From positions 145,988,565 through 146,052,564 of the forward strand of contig OZ038478.1 of NCBI GenBank assembly GCA_964036315.1: 64,000 nucleotides of DNA, given 5' to 3'. Made by a program: the position numbers and the translations under genes. The notes under the pieces were generated by a model that ran no database searches, was not told the DNA's origin, and saw only the letters and a list, made by a program, of their open reading frames with translations. This stretch comes from Acanthosepion esculentum. Lineage: Eukaryota > Mollusca > Cephalopoda > Sepiida > Sepiidae. Within the stretch, counting starts at the first letter, position 1. Each line of letters starts with the position of its first letter. Positions 51,601-63,877 of this stretch are shown here, piece by piece.

Positions 51601-53932
51601 TTGCTTTTATTCTTATTATTATAGAGTTCACTTGGCTATTGGCTACTCCCTTAGGCTGCATTGATAACCATCTTTGTTGCATGAAGAAAGGGACAAAACT
51701 AAGAGACAAAAATTAAGAGCCCAACACTTGAGTCTTTCCATTTTGTTTACCACTCTTATTGCTTTTATTCTTATTATTATAGAGTTCACTTGGCTATTGG
51801 CTACTCCCTTAGACTGCATTGATAACCATCTTTGTTGCATGAAGAAAGGGACAAAACTAAGAGACAAAAATTAAGAGCCCAACACATGAGTCTTTCCATT
51901 TTGTTTACCACTCTTATTGCTTTTATTCTTATTATTATAGAGTTCACTTGGCTATTGGCTACTCCCTTAGACTGCATTGATAACCATCTTTGTTGCATGA
52001 AGAAAGGGACAAAACTAAGAGACAAAAATTAAGAGCCCAACACATGAGTCTTTCCATTTTGTTTACCACTCTTGTTGCTTTTATTCTTATTATTATAGAG
52101 TTCATTTGGCTATTGGCTACTCCCTTAGACTGCATTGATAACCATCTTTGTTGCATGAAGAAAGGGACAAAACTAAGAGACAAAAATTAAGAGCCCAACA
52201 CATGAGTCTTTCCATTTTGTTTACCACTCTTATTGCTTTTATTCTTATTATTATAGAGTTCACTTGGCTATTGGCTACTCCCTTAGACTGCATTGATAAC
52301 CATCTTTGTTGCATGAAGAAAGGGACAAAACTAAGAGACAAAAATTAAGAGCCCAACACATGAGTCTTTCCATTTTGTTTACCACTCTTATTCCTTTTAT
52401 TCTTATTATTATAGAGTTCACTTGGCTATTGGCTACTCCCTTAGACTGCATTGATAACCATCTTTGTTGCATGAAGAAAGGGACAAAACTAAGAGACAAA
52501 AATTAAGAGCCCAACACATGAGTCTTTCCATTTTGTTTACCGCTCTTATTGCTTTTATTCTTATTATTATAGAGTTCACTTGGCTATTGGCTACTCCCTT
52601 AGACTGCATTGATAACCATCTTTGTTGCATTAAGAAAGGGACAAAACTAAGAGACAAAAATTAAGAGCCCAACACATGAGTCTTTCCATTTTGTTTACCA
52701 CTCTTATTGCTTTTATTCTTATTATTATAGAGTTCACTTGGCTATTGGCTACTCCCTTAGGCTGCATTGATAACCATCTTTGTTGCATGAAGAAAGGGAC
52801 AAAACTAAGAGACAAAAATTAAGAGCCCAACACTTGAGTCTTTCCATTTTGTTTACCACTCTTATTGCTTTTATTCTTATTATTATAGAGTTCACTTGGC
52901 TATTGGCTACTCCCTTAGACTGCATTGATAACCATCTTTGTTGCACTAAGAATGGGACAAAACTAAGAGAAAAAATTAAGAGCCCAACACATGAGTCTTT
53001 CCATTTTGTTTACCGTCCTTATTGCTTTTATTCTTATTATTATAGAGTTCACTTGGCTATTGGCTACTCCCTTAGACTGCATTGATAACCATCTTTGTTG
53101 CACTAAGAATGGGACAAAACTAAGAGAAAAAATTAAGAGCCCAACACATGAGTCTTTCCATTTTGTTTACCGTCCTTATTGCTTTTATTCTTATTATTAT
53201 AGAGTTCACTTGGCTATTGGCTACTCCCTTAGACTGCATTGATAACCATCTTTGTTGCATGAAGAAAGGGACAAAACTAAGAGACAAAAATTAAGAGCCC
53301 AACACATGAGTCTTTCCATTTTGTTTACCACTCTTATTGCTTTTATTCTTATTATTATAGAGTTCACTTGGCTATTGGCTACTCCCTTAGACTGCATTGA
53401 TAACCATCTTTGTTGCATGAAGAAAGGGACAAAACTAAGAGACAAAAATTAAGAGCCCAACACATGAGTCTTTCCATTTTGTTTACCACTCTTGTTGCTT
53501 TTATTCTTATTATTATAGAGTTCATTTGGCTATTGGCTACTCCCTTAGACTGCATTGATAACCATCTTTGTTGCATGAAGAAAGGGACAAAACTAAGAGA
53601 CAAAAATTAAGAGCCCAACACATGAGTCTTTCCATTTTGTTTACCACTCTTATTGCTTTTATTCTTATTATTATAGAGTTCACTTGGCTATTGGCTACTC
53701 CCTTAGACTGCATTGATAACCATCTTTGTTGCATGAAGAAAGGGACAAAACTAAGAGACAAAAATTAAGAGCCCAACACATGAGTCTTTCCATTTTGTTT
53801 ACCACTCTTATTCCTTTTATTCTTATTATTATAGAGTTCACTTGGCTATTGGCTACTCCCTTAGACTGCATTGATAACCATCTTTGTTGCATGAAGAAAG
53901 GGACAAAACTAAGAGACAAAAATTAAGAGCCC
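46870..53932. repeat. 27-monomer segmental duplication (lag 4262 bp)
   Basis: About 46870-49670 matches 51132-53932 base for base over some 2.8 kb by eye, including both TTAGGCTGC/AACACTTGAG pairs (AACACTTGAG at 47461 and 51723). The 7-mer at 49560-51875 lies across the gap and left edge of the right copy. The 7-mer tandem pair of the left copy is represented in the right copy by its second unit only up to 51.8 kb. Confidence 0.82.
49560..51875. repeat. 7-monomer HOR with one 157-bp member (lag 1105 bp)
   Basis: About 49560-50770 matches 50665-51875. Shared marks are AACACTTGAG, CCCTTAAACTGC with GATAACAATC (49757, 50862), CACTAAGAATGGG with A6, ACCGTCC and CTTATTCCTTTT. The 1105-bp lag is 7 x 158 minus one. 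It differs in content from the 1106-bp 7-mer, so the two 7-mers are separate arrangements of related monomers. Confidence 0.85.
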
Positions 53933-54335
53933 AACACATGAGTCTTTCCATTTTGTTTACCGCTCTTATTGCTTTTATTCTTATTATTATAGAGTTCACT
54001 TGGCTATTGGCTACTCCCTTAGACTGCATTGATAACCATCTTTGTTGCATTAAGAAAGGGACAAAACTAAGAGACAAAAATTAAGAGCCCAACACATGAG
54101 TCTTTCCATTTTGTTTACCACTCTTATTGCTTTTATTCTTATTATTATAGAGTTCACTTGGCTATTGGCTACTCCCTTAGGCTGCATTGATAACCATCTT
54201 TGTTGCATGAAGAAAGGGACAAAACTAAGAGACAAAAATTAAGAGCCCAACACTTGAGTCTTTCCATTTTGTTTACCACTCTTATTGCTTTTATTCTTAT
54301 TATTATAGAGTTCACTTGGCTATTGGCTACTCCCT
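51755..54335. repeat. 9-monomer HOR (lag 1420 bp)
   Basis: About 51755-52915 matches 53175-54335: ACCACTC, CTTGTTGC/GTTCATTTGG (near 52070, 53490), ACCACTC, CTTATTCCTTTT, CATTAAG, TTAGGCTGC and AACACTTGAG. It is the 7-mer of 46.4-48.7 kb extended by two A6/ACCGTCC monomers, giving 9 x 158 minus two. The same 9-mer spacing (1420) separates CTTGTTGC monomers near 47.8 and 49.2 kb. Confidence 0.83.
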
Positions 54336-57300
54336 TAAACTGCATTGATAACAATCTTTGTTGCATGAAGAAAGGGACAAAACTAAGAGAAAAAAATTAA
54401 GAGCCCAACACATGAGTCTTTCCATTTTGTTTACCGCTCTTATTGCTTTTATTCTTATTATTATAGAGTTCACTTGGCTATTGGCTACTCCCTTAGACTG
54501 CATTGATAACCATCTTTGTTGCACTAAGAATGGGACAAAACTGAGAGAAAAAATTAAGAGCCCAACACATGAGTCTTTCCATTTTGTTTACCGTCCTTAT
54601 TGCTTTTATTCTTATTATTATAGAGTTCACTTGGCTATTGGCTACTCCCTTAGACTGCATTGATAACCATCTTTGTTGCACTAAGAATGGGACAAAACTA
54701 AGAGAAAAAATTAAGAGCCCAACACATGAGTCTTTCCATTTTGTTTACCGTCCTTATTGCTTTTATTCTTATTATTATAGAGTTCACTTGGCTATTGGCT
54801 ACTCCCTTAGACTGCATTGATAACCATCTTTGTTGCATGAAGAAAGGGACAAAACTAAGAGACAAAAATTAAGAGCCCAACACATGAGTCTTTCCATTTT
54901 GTTTACCACTCTTATTGCTTTTATTCTTATTATTATAGAGTTCACTTGGCTATTGGCTACTCCCTTAGACTGCATTGATAACCATCTTTGTTGCATGAAG
55001 AAAGGGACAAAACTAAGAGACAAAAATTAAGAGCCCAACACATGTGTCTTTCCATTTTGTTTACCGCTCTTATTGCTTTTATTCTTATTATTATAGAGTT
55101 CACTTGGCTATTGGCTACTCCCTTAGACTGCATTGATAACCATCTTTGTTGCATTAAGAAAGGGACAAAACTAAGAGACAAAAATTAAGAGCCCAACACA
55201 TGAGTCTTTCCATTTTGTTTACCACTCTTATTGCTTTTATTCTTATTATTATAGAGTTCACTTGGCTATTGGCTACTCCCTTAGACTGCATTGATAACCA
55301 TCTTTGTTGCATGAAGAAAGGGACAAAACTAAGAGACAAAAATTAAGAGCCCAACACATGAGTCTTTCCATTTTGTTTACCGCTCATATTGCTTTTATTC
55401 TTATTATTATAGAGTTCACTTGGCTATTGGCTACTCCCTTAGACTGCATTGATAACCATCTTTGTTGCATGAAGAAAGGGACAAAACTAAGAGACAAAAA
55501 TTAAGAGCCCAACACATGAGTCTTTCCATTTTGTTTACCACTCTTATTGCTTTTATTCTTATTATTATAGAGTTCACTTGGCTATTGGCTACTCCCTTAG
55601 ACTGCATTGATAACCATCTTTGTTGCATGAAGAAAGGGACAAAACTAAGAGACAAAAATTAAGAGCCCAACACATGAGTCTTTCCAATTTGTTTACCACT
55701 CTTATTGCTTTTATTCTTATTATTATAGAGTTCACTTGGCTATTGGCTACTCCCTTAGACTGCATTGATAACCATCTTTGTTGCATGAAGAAAGGGACAA
55801 AACTAAGAGACAAAAATTAAGAGCCCAACACATGAGTCTTTCAATTTTGTTTACCGTCCTTATTGCTTTTATTCTTATTATTATAGAGTTCACTTGGCTA
55901 TTGGCTACTCCCTTAGACTGCATTGATAACCATCTTTGTTGCACTAAGAATGGGACAAAACTAAGAGACAAAATTAAGAGCCCAACACATGAGACTTTCC
56001 ATTTTGTTTACCGTCCTTATTGCTTTTATTCTTATTATTATAGAGTTCACTTGGCTATTGGCTACTCCCTTAGACTGCATTGATAACCATCTTTGTTGCA
56101 TGAAGAAAGGGACAAAACTAAGAGACAAAAATTAAGAGCCCAACACATGAGTCTTTCCATTTTGTTTACCACTCTTATTGCTTTTATTCTTATTATTATA
56201 GAGTTCACTTGGCTATTGGCTACTCCCTTAGACTGCATTGATAACAATCTTTGTTGCATGAAGAAAGGGACAAAACTAAGAGAAAAAAATTAAGAGCCCA
56301 ACACATGAGTCTTTCCATTTTGTTTACCACTCTTATTCCTTTTATTCTTATTATTATAGAGTTCACTTGGCTATTGGCTACTCCCTTAGACTGCATTGAT
56401 AACCATCTTTGTTGCACTAAGAATGGGACAAAATTAAGAGAAAAAATTAAGAGCCCAACACATGAGTCTTTCCATTTTGTTTACCGTCCTTATTGCTTTT
56501 ATTCTTATTATTATAGAGTTCACTTGGCTATTGGCTACTCCCTTAGACTGCATTGATAACCATCTTTGTTGCACTAAGAATGGGACAAAACTAAGAGAAA
56601 AAATTAAGAGCCCAACACATGAGTCTTTCCATTTTGTTTACCGTCCTTATTGCTTTTATTCTTATTATTATAGAGTTCACTTGGCTATTGGCTACTCCCT
56701 TAGACTGCATTGATAACCATCTTTGTTGCACTAAGAATGGGACAAAACTAAGAGAAAAAATTAAGAGCCCAACACATGAGTCTTTCCATTTTGTTTACCG
56801 TCCTTATTGCTTTTATTCTTATTATTATAGAGTTCACTTGGCTATTGGCTACTCCCTTAGACTGCAATGATAACCATCTTTGTTGCATGAAGAAAGGGAC
56901 AAAACTAAGAGACAAAAATTAAGAGCCCAACACATGAGTCTTTCCATTTTGTTTACCACTCTTATTGCTTTTATTCTTATTATTATAGAGTTCACTTGGC
57001 TATTGGCTACTCCCTTAGACTGCATTGATAACCATCTTTGTTGCATGAAGAAAGGGACAAAACTAAGAGACAAAAATTAAGAGCCCAACACATGAGTCTT
57101 TCCATTTTGTTTACCACTCTTGTTGCTTTTATTCTTATTATTATAGAGTTCATTTGGCTATTGGCTACTCCCTTAGACTGCATTGATAACCATCTTTGTT
57201 GCATGAAGAAAGGGACAAAACTAAGAGACAAAAATTAAGAGCCCAACACATGAGTCTTTCCATTTTGTTTACCACTCTTATTGCTTTTATTCTTATTATT

Positions 57301-58998
57301 ATAGAGTTCACTTGGCTATTGGCTACTCCCTTAGACTGCATTGATAACCATCTTTGTTGCATGAAGAAAGGGACAAAACTAAGAGACAAAAATTAAGAGC
57401 CCAACACATGAGTCTTTCCATTTTCTTTACCACTCTTATTCCTTTTATTCTTATTATTATAGAGTTCACTTGGCTATTGGCTACTCCCTTAGACTGCATT
57501 GATAACCATCTTTGTTGCATGAAGAAAGGGACAAAACTAAGAGACAAAAATTAAGAGCCCAACACATGAGTCTTTCCATTTTGTTTACCGCTCTTATTGC
57601 TTTTATTCTTATTATTATAGAGTTCACTTGGCTATTGGCTACTCCCTTAGACTGCATTGATAACCATCTTTGTTGCATTAAGAAAGGGACAAAACTAAGA
57701 GACAAAAATTAAGAGCCCAACACATGAGTCTTTCCATTTTGTTTACCACTCTTATTGCTTTTATTCTTATTATTATAGAGTTCACTTGGCTATTGGCTAC
57801 TCCCTTAGGCTGCATTGATAACCATCTTTGTTGCATGAAGAAAGGGACAAAACTAAGAGACAAAAATTAAGAGCCCAACACTTGAGTCTTTCCATTTTGT
57901 TTACCACTCTTATTGCTTTTATTCTTATTATTATAGAGTTCACTTGGCTATTGGCTACTCCCTTAGACTGCATTGATAACAATCTTTGTTGCATGAAGAA
58001 AGGGACAAAACTAAGAGAAAAAAATTAAGAGCCCAACACATGAGTCTTTCCATTTTGTTTACCGCTCTTATTGCTTTTATTCTTATTATTATAGAGTTCA
58101 CTTGGCTATTGGCTACTCCCTTAGACTGCATTGATAACCATCTTTGTTGCACTAAGAATGGGACAAAACTAAGAGAAAAAATTAAGAGCCCAACACATGA
58201 GTCTTTCCATTTTGTTTACCGTCCTTATTGCTTTTATTCTTTTTATTATAGAGTTCACTTGGCTATTGGCTACTCCCTTAGACTGCATTGATAACCATCT
58301 TTGTTGCACTAAGAATGGGACAAAACTAAGAGAAAAAATTAAGAGCCCAACACATGAGTCTTTCCATTTTGTTTACCGTCCTTATTGCTTTTATTCTTAT
58401 TATTATAGAGTTCACTTGGCTATTGGCTACTCCCTTAGACTGCATTGATAACCATCTTTGTTGCATGAAGAAAGGGACAAAACTAAGAGACAAAAATTAA
58501 GAGCCCAACACATGAGTCTTTCCATTTTGTTTACCACTCTTATTGCTTTTATTCTTATTATTATAGAGTTCACTTGGCTATTGGCTACTCCCTTAGACTG
58601 CATTGATAACCATCTTTGTTGCATGAAGAAAGGGACAAAACTAAGAGACAAAAATTAAGAGCCCAACACATGTGTCTTTCCATTTTGTTTACCGCTCTTA
58701 TTGCTTTTATTCTTATTATTATAGAGTTCACTTGGCTATTGGCTACTCCCTTAGACTGCATTGATAACCATCTTTGTTGCATTAAGAAAGGGACAAAACT
58801 AAGAGACAAAAATTAAGAGCCCAACACATGAGTCTTTCCATTTTGTTTACCACTCTTATTGCTTTTATTCTTATTATTATAGAGTTCACTTGGCTATTGG
58901 CTACTCCCTTAGACTGCATTGATAACCATCTTTGTTGCATGAAGAAAGGGACAAAACTAAGAGACAAAAATTAAGAGCCCAACACATGAGTCTTTCCA
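52880..58998. repeat. 23-monomer HOR duplication (lag 3628 bp)
   Basis: About 52880-55370 matches 56508-58998. Shared marks: ACCGTCC pair, CTTGTTGC/GTTCATTTGG, CTTATTCCTTTT, TTAGGCTGC, AACACTTGAG, GATAACAATC (54350, 57978) and CATGTGTCTTTCC (55041, 58669). The match fails near 55370/58998 because the left copy lacks two monomers (the GTTTTCCGCTC monomer and its neighbour) kept at 44.4 and 58.9 kb. Private changes in the right copy include GCAATGATAACC (56865), TTTTCTTTACC (57421) and ATTCTTTTTATTA (58237). Confidence 0.85.
54840..57966. repeat. 3.5-kb segment, right copy of the distant duplication
   Basis: Counterpart of 43950-47550 at lags 10889, 10573 and 10416 bp. It keeps CATGTGTCTTTCC (55041), ACCGCTCATATTG (55380), CCAATTTG (55685) and the TTTCAATTTTG/ACCGTCC monomer, but lacks two monomers near 55.37 kb and one near 56.1 kb, where a CTTGTTGC monomer should be. 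Confidence 0.82.
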
Positions 58999-59627
58999 TT
59001 TTGTTTTCCGCTCTTATTGCTTTTATTCTTATTATTATAGAGTTCACTTGGCTATTGGCTACTCCCTTAGACTGCATTGATAACCATCTTTGTTGCATGA
59101 AGAAAGGGACAAAACTAAGAGACAAAAATTAAGAGCCCAACACATGAGTCTTTCCATTTTGTTTACCACTCTTATTGCTTTTATTCTTATTATTATAGAG
59201 TTCACTTGGCTATTGGCTACTCCCTTAGACTGCATTGATAACCATCTTTGTTGCATGAAGAAAGGGACAAAACTAAGAGACAAAAATTAAGAGCCCAACA
59301 CATGAGTCTTTCCATTTTGTTTACCGCTCATATTGCTTTTATTCTTATTATTATAGAGTTCACTTGGCTATTGGCTACTCCCTTAGACTGCATTGATAAC
59401 CATCTTTGTTGCATGAAGAAAGGGACAAAACTAAGAGACAAAAATTAAGAGCCCAACACATGAGTCTTTCCATTTTGTTTACCACTCTTATTGCTTTTAT
59501 TCTTATTATTATAGAGTTCACTTGGCTATTGGCTACTCCCTTAGACTGCATTGATAACCATCTTTGTTGCATGAAGAAAGGGACAAAACTAAGAGACAAA
59601 AATTAAGAGCCCAACAGATGAGTCTTT
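58467..59627. repeat. Third, partial copy of the 43.95-45.1 kb segment (lag 14517 bp)
   Basis: CATGTGTCTTTCC (58669), GTTTTCCGCTC (59005) and ACCGCTCATATTG (59329) follow in the same order and spacing as at 44152, 44488 and 44812. CCAATTTG appears again at 60102, three monomers later than expected (lag 14991), so three monomers were gained here. Those extra monomers carry AACAGATG (59614) and AACCCATG (59930). Confidence 0.82.
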
Positions 59628-61196
59628 CCATTTTGTTTACCACTCTTATTGCTTTTATTCTTATTATTATAGAGTTCACTTGGCTATTGGCTACTCCCTT
59701 AGACTGCATTGATAACCATCTTTGTTGCATGAAGAAAGGGACAAAACTAAGAGACAAAAATTAAGAGCCCAACACATGAGTCTTTCCATTTTGTTTACCG
59801 CTCTTATTGCTTTTATTCTTATTATTATAGAGTTCACTTGGCTATTGGCTACTCCCTTAGACTGCATTGATAACCATCTTTGTTGCATGAAGAAAGGGAC
59901 AAAACTAAGAGACAAAAATTAAGAGCCCAACCCATGAGTCTTTCCATTTTGTTTACCACTCTTATTGCTTTTATTCTTATTATTATAGAGTTCACTTGGC
60001 TATTGGCTACTCCCTTAGACTGCATTGATAACCATCTTTGTTGCATGAAGAAAGGGACAAAACTAAGAGACAAAAATTAAGAGCCCAACACATGAGTCTT
60101 TCCAATTTGTTTACCACTCTTATTGCTTTTATTCTTATTATTATAGAGTTCACTTGGCTATTGGCTACTCCCTTAGACTGCATTAAAACCATCTTTGTTG
60201 CATTAAGAAAGGGACAAAACTAAGAGAAAAAAATTAAGAGCCCAACACATGAGTCTTTCCATTTTGTTTACCGCTCTTATTGCTTTTATTCTTATTATTA
60301 TAGAGTTCACTTGGCTATTGGCTACTCCCTTAGACTGCATTGATAACCATCTTTGTTGCACTAAGAAGGGGACAAAACTAAGAGAAAAAAATTAAGACCC
60401 CAACGCATGAGTCTTTCCATTTTGTTTACCGCTCTTATTGCTATTATTCTTATTATTATAGAGTTCACTCGGCTATTGGCTACTCACTTAGACTGCATTG
60501 ATAACCATCTTTGTTGCATTAAGAAAGGGACAAAAGTAAGAGAAAAAAATTAAGAGCCCAACACATGAGTCTTTCCATTTTGTTTACCGCTCTTATTGCT
60601 TTTATTCTTATTATTATAGAGTTCACTTGGCTATTGGCTACTCCCTTAGACTGCATTGATAACAATCTTTGTTGCATTAAGAAAGGGACAAAACTAAGAG
60701 AAAAAAATTAAGAGCCCAACACATGAGTTTTTCCATTTTGTTTACCGCTCTTATTGCTTTTATTCTTATTATTATAGAGTTCACTTGGCTATTGGCTACT
60801 CCCTTAGACTGCATTGAAAACCATCTTTGTTGCATGAAGAAAGGGACAAAACTAAGAGAAAAAAATTAAGAGCCCAACACATGAGTCTTTCCATTTTGTT
60901 TACCGCTCTTATTGCTTTTATTCTTATTATTATAGAGTTCACTTGGCTACTGGCTACTCCCTTAGACTGCATTGATAACCATCTTTGTTGCATGAAGAAA
61001 GGGACAAAACTAAGAGACAAAAATTAAGAGCCCAACACATGAGTCTTTCCATTTTGTTTACCGCTCTTATTGTTTTTATTCTTATTATTATAGAGTTCAC
61101 TTGGCTATTGGCTACACTCTTAGACTGCATTGATAACCATCTTTGATGCATGAAGAAAGGCACAAAACTAAGAGAAAAAAATTAAGAGCCCAACAC

Positions 61197-61350
61197 ATGA
61201 GTCTTTCCATTTTGTTTACCGCTCTTATTGCTTTTATTCTTATTATAGAGTTCACTTGGATATTGGCTACTCCCTTAGACTGCATTGATAACCATCTTTG
61301 TTGCATTAAGAAAGGGACAAAACTAAGAGAAAAAATTAAGAGCCCAACAC
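61197..61350. repeat. 154-bp monomer, shortest seen
   Basis: It has lost one TTA triplet in the T-rich segment (CTTATTATAGAG for CTTATTATTATAGAG) and one A of the tract, giving 154 bp. It also has TTGGATATT. The triplet loss fits slippage in a short trinucleotide run. Confidence 0.88.
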
Positions 61351-62575
61351 ATGAGTCTTTACATTTTGTTTACCGTCCTTATTGCTTTTATTCTTATTAT
61401 TATAGAGTTCACTTGGCTATTGGCTACTCCCTTAGACTGCATTGATAACCATCTTTGTTGCATTAAGAAAGGGACAAAACTAAGAGAAAAAAATTAAGAG
61501 CCCAACACATGAGTCTTTCCATTTTGTTTACCGCTCTTATTGCTTTTATTCTTATTATTATAGAGTTCACGTGGCTATTGGCTACTCCCTTAGACTGCAT
61601 TGATAACCATCTTTATTGCATTAAGAAAGGGACAAAACTAAGAGAAAAAAATTAAGAGCCCAACACATGAGTCTTTCCATTTTGTTTACCGCTCTTATTG
61701 CTTTTATTCTTATTATTATAGAGTTCGCGTGGCTATTGGCTACTCCCTTAGACTGCATTGATAACCATCTTTGTTGCATTAAGAAATGCACAAAACTAAG
61801 AGAAAAAAATTAAGAGCCCAACGCATGAGTCTTTCCATTTTGTTTACCGCTCTTATTGCTTTTATTCTTATTATTATAGAGTTCACGTGGCTATTGGCTA
61901 CTCCCTTAGACTGCATTGATAACCATCTTTATTGCATTAAGAAAGGGACAAAACTAAGAGAAAAAAATTAAGACCCGAACACATGAGTCTTTCCATTTTG
62001 TTTACCGCTCTTATTGCTTTTATTCTTATTATTATAGAGTTCACTTGGCTATTGGCTACTCCCTTAGACTGCATTGATAACCATCTTTGTTGCATTAAGA
62101 AAGGGACAAAACTAAGAGAAAAAAATTAAGAGCCCAACACATGAGTCTTTCCATTTTGTTTACCGCTCTTATTGCTTTTAATCTTATTATTATAGAGTTC
62201 ACTTGGCTATTGGCTACTCCCTTAGACTGCATTGATAACCATCTTTGTTGCATTAAGAAAGGGACAAAACTAAGAGAAAAAATTAAGAGCCCAACACATG
62301 AGTCTTTACATTTTGTTTACCGTCCTTATTGCTTTTATTCTTATTATTATAGAGTTCACTTGGCTATTGGCTACTCCCTTAGACTACATTGATAACCATC
62401 TTTGTTGCATTAAGAAAAGGACAAAACTAAGAGAAAAAAATTAAGAGCCCAACACATGAGTTTTTCCATTTTGTTTACCGCTCTTATTGCTTTTATTCTT
62501 ATTATTATAGAGTTCACTTGGCTATTGGCTACTCCCTTAGACTGCATTGATAACCATCTTTATTGGTTTAAGAAA
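61351..62575. repeat. 6-monomer spaced pair of GTCTTTACATTTTG monomers (lag 947 bp)
   Basis: Monomers beginning at 61351 and 62298 share GTCTTTACATTTTG, ACCGTCC and a preceding A6 monomer, 947 bp apart (6 x 158 minus one). Between them are two TTTATTGC monomers with GTTCACGTGG (61567, 61883), 316 bp apart, with a GTTCGCGTGG monomer (61724) between. Homology is patchy, so this is an older or converted duplication. Confidence 0.65.
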
Positions 62576-63877
62576 GGGACAAAACTAAGAGAAAAAAATT
62601 AAGAGCCCAACACATGAGTCTTTCCATTTTGTTTACAGCTCTTATTGCTTTTATTCTTATTATTATACAGTTCACTTGGCTATTGGCTACTCCCTTAGAC
62701 TGCATTGATAACCATCTTTGTTGCACTAAGAAAGGGACAAAACTAAGAGAAAAAAATTAAGAGCCCAACACATGAGTTTTTCCATTTTGTTTATCGCTCT
62801 TATTGCTTTTATTCTTATTATTATAGAGTTCACTTGGCTATTGGCTACTCCCTTAGACTGCATTGATAACCATCTTTGTTGCATTAAGAAAGGGACAAAA
62901 CAAAGAGAAAAAAATTAAGAGCCCAACACATGAGTCTTTCCATTTTGTTTACCGCTCTTATTGCTTTTATTCTTATTATTATAGAGTTCACTTGGCTATT
63001 GGCTACTCCCTTAGACTGCATTGATAACCATCTTTGTTGCATTAAGAAAGGGACAAAACTAAGAGAAAAAATTAAGAGCCCAACACATGAGTCTTTACAT
63101 TTTGTTTACAGCTCTTATTGCTTTTATTCTCATTATTATAGAGTTCACTTGGCTATTGGCTACTCCCTTAGACTGCATTGATAACCATCTTTGTTGCATT
63201 AAGAAAGGGACAAAACTAAGAGAAAAAATTAAGAGCCCAACACATGAGTCTTTCCATTTTGTTTACCGCTCTTATTGCTTTTATTCTTATTATTATAGAG
63301 TTCACTTGGCTATTGGCTACTCCCTTAGACTGCATTGATAACCATCTTTGTTGCATTAAGAAAGGGACAAAACTAAGAGAAAAAATTAAGAGCCCAACAC
63401 ATGAGTCTTTCCATTTTGTTTACAGCTCTTATTGCTTTTATTCTTATTATTATACAGTTCACTTGGCTATTGGCTACTCCCTTAGACTGCATTGATAACC
63501 ATCTTTGTTGCACTAAGAAAGGGACAAAACTAAGAGAAAAAAATTAAGAGCCCAACACATGAGTTTTTCCATTTTGTTTATCGCTCTTATTGCTTTTATT
63601 CTTATTATTATAGAGTTCACTTGGCTATTGGCTACTCCCTTAGACTGCATTGATAACCATCTTTGTTGCATTAAGAAAGGGACAAAACAAAGAGAAAAAA
63701 ATTAAGAGCCCAACACATGAGTCTTTCCATTTTGTTTACCGCTCTTATTGCTTTTATTCTTATTATTATAGATTTCACTTGGCTATTGGCTACTCCCTTA
63801 GACTGCATTGATAACCATCTTTGTTGCATTAAGAAAGGGACAAAACTAAGAGAAAAAATTAAGAGCCCAACACATGA
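62575..63877. repeat. 5-monomer tandem duplication (lag 787 bp)
   Basis: About 62575-63090 matches 63362-63877. Shared marks are TTTACAGCTC with TATACAGTTC (62633, 63420), CACTAAGAAAGGG, GAGTTTTTCC, TTTATCGCTC (62791, 63578) and ACAAAACAAAGAG (62896, 63683). The lag is 5 x 158 minus three. The right copy has GATTTCACTTGG (63771), one of the few cases with only the first of the two GATTTCACGTGG changes. Confidence 0.85.

Noticed and set aside
61715..61740. A CENP-B box, as in human alpha satellite.
   Set aside because: The box needs TTCG followed at fixed spacing by CGGG. TTCG was noticed only at about 61724 and no CGGG follows; the consensus lacks both.
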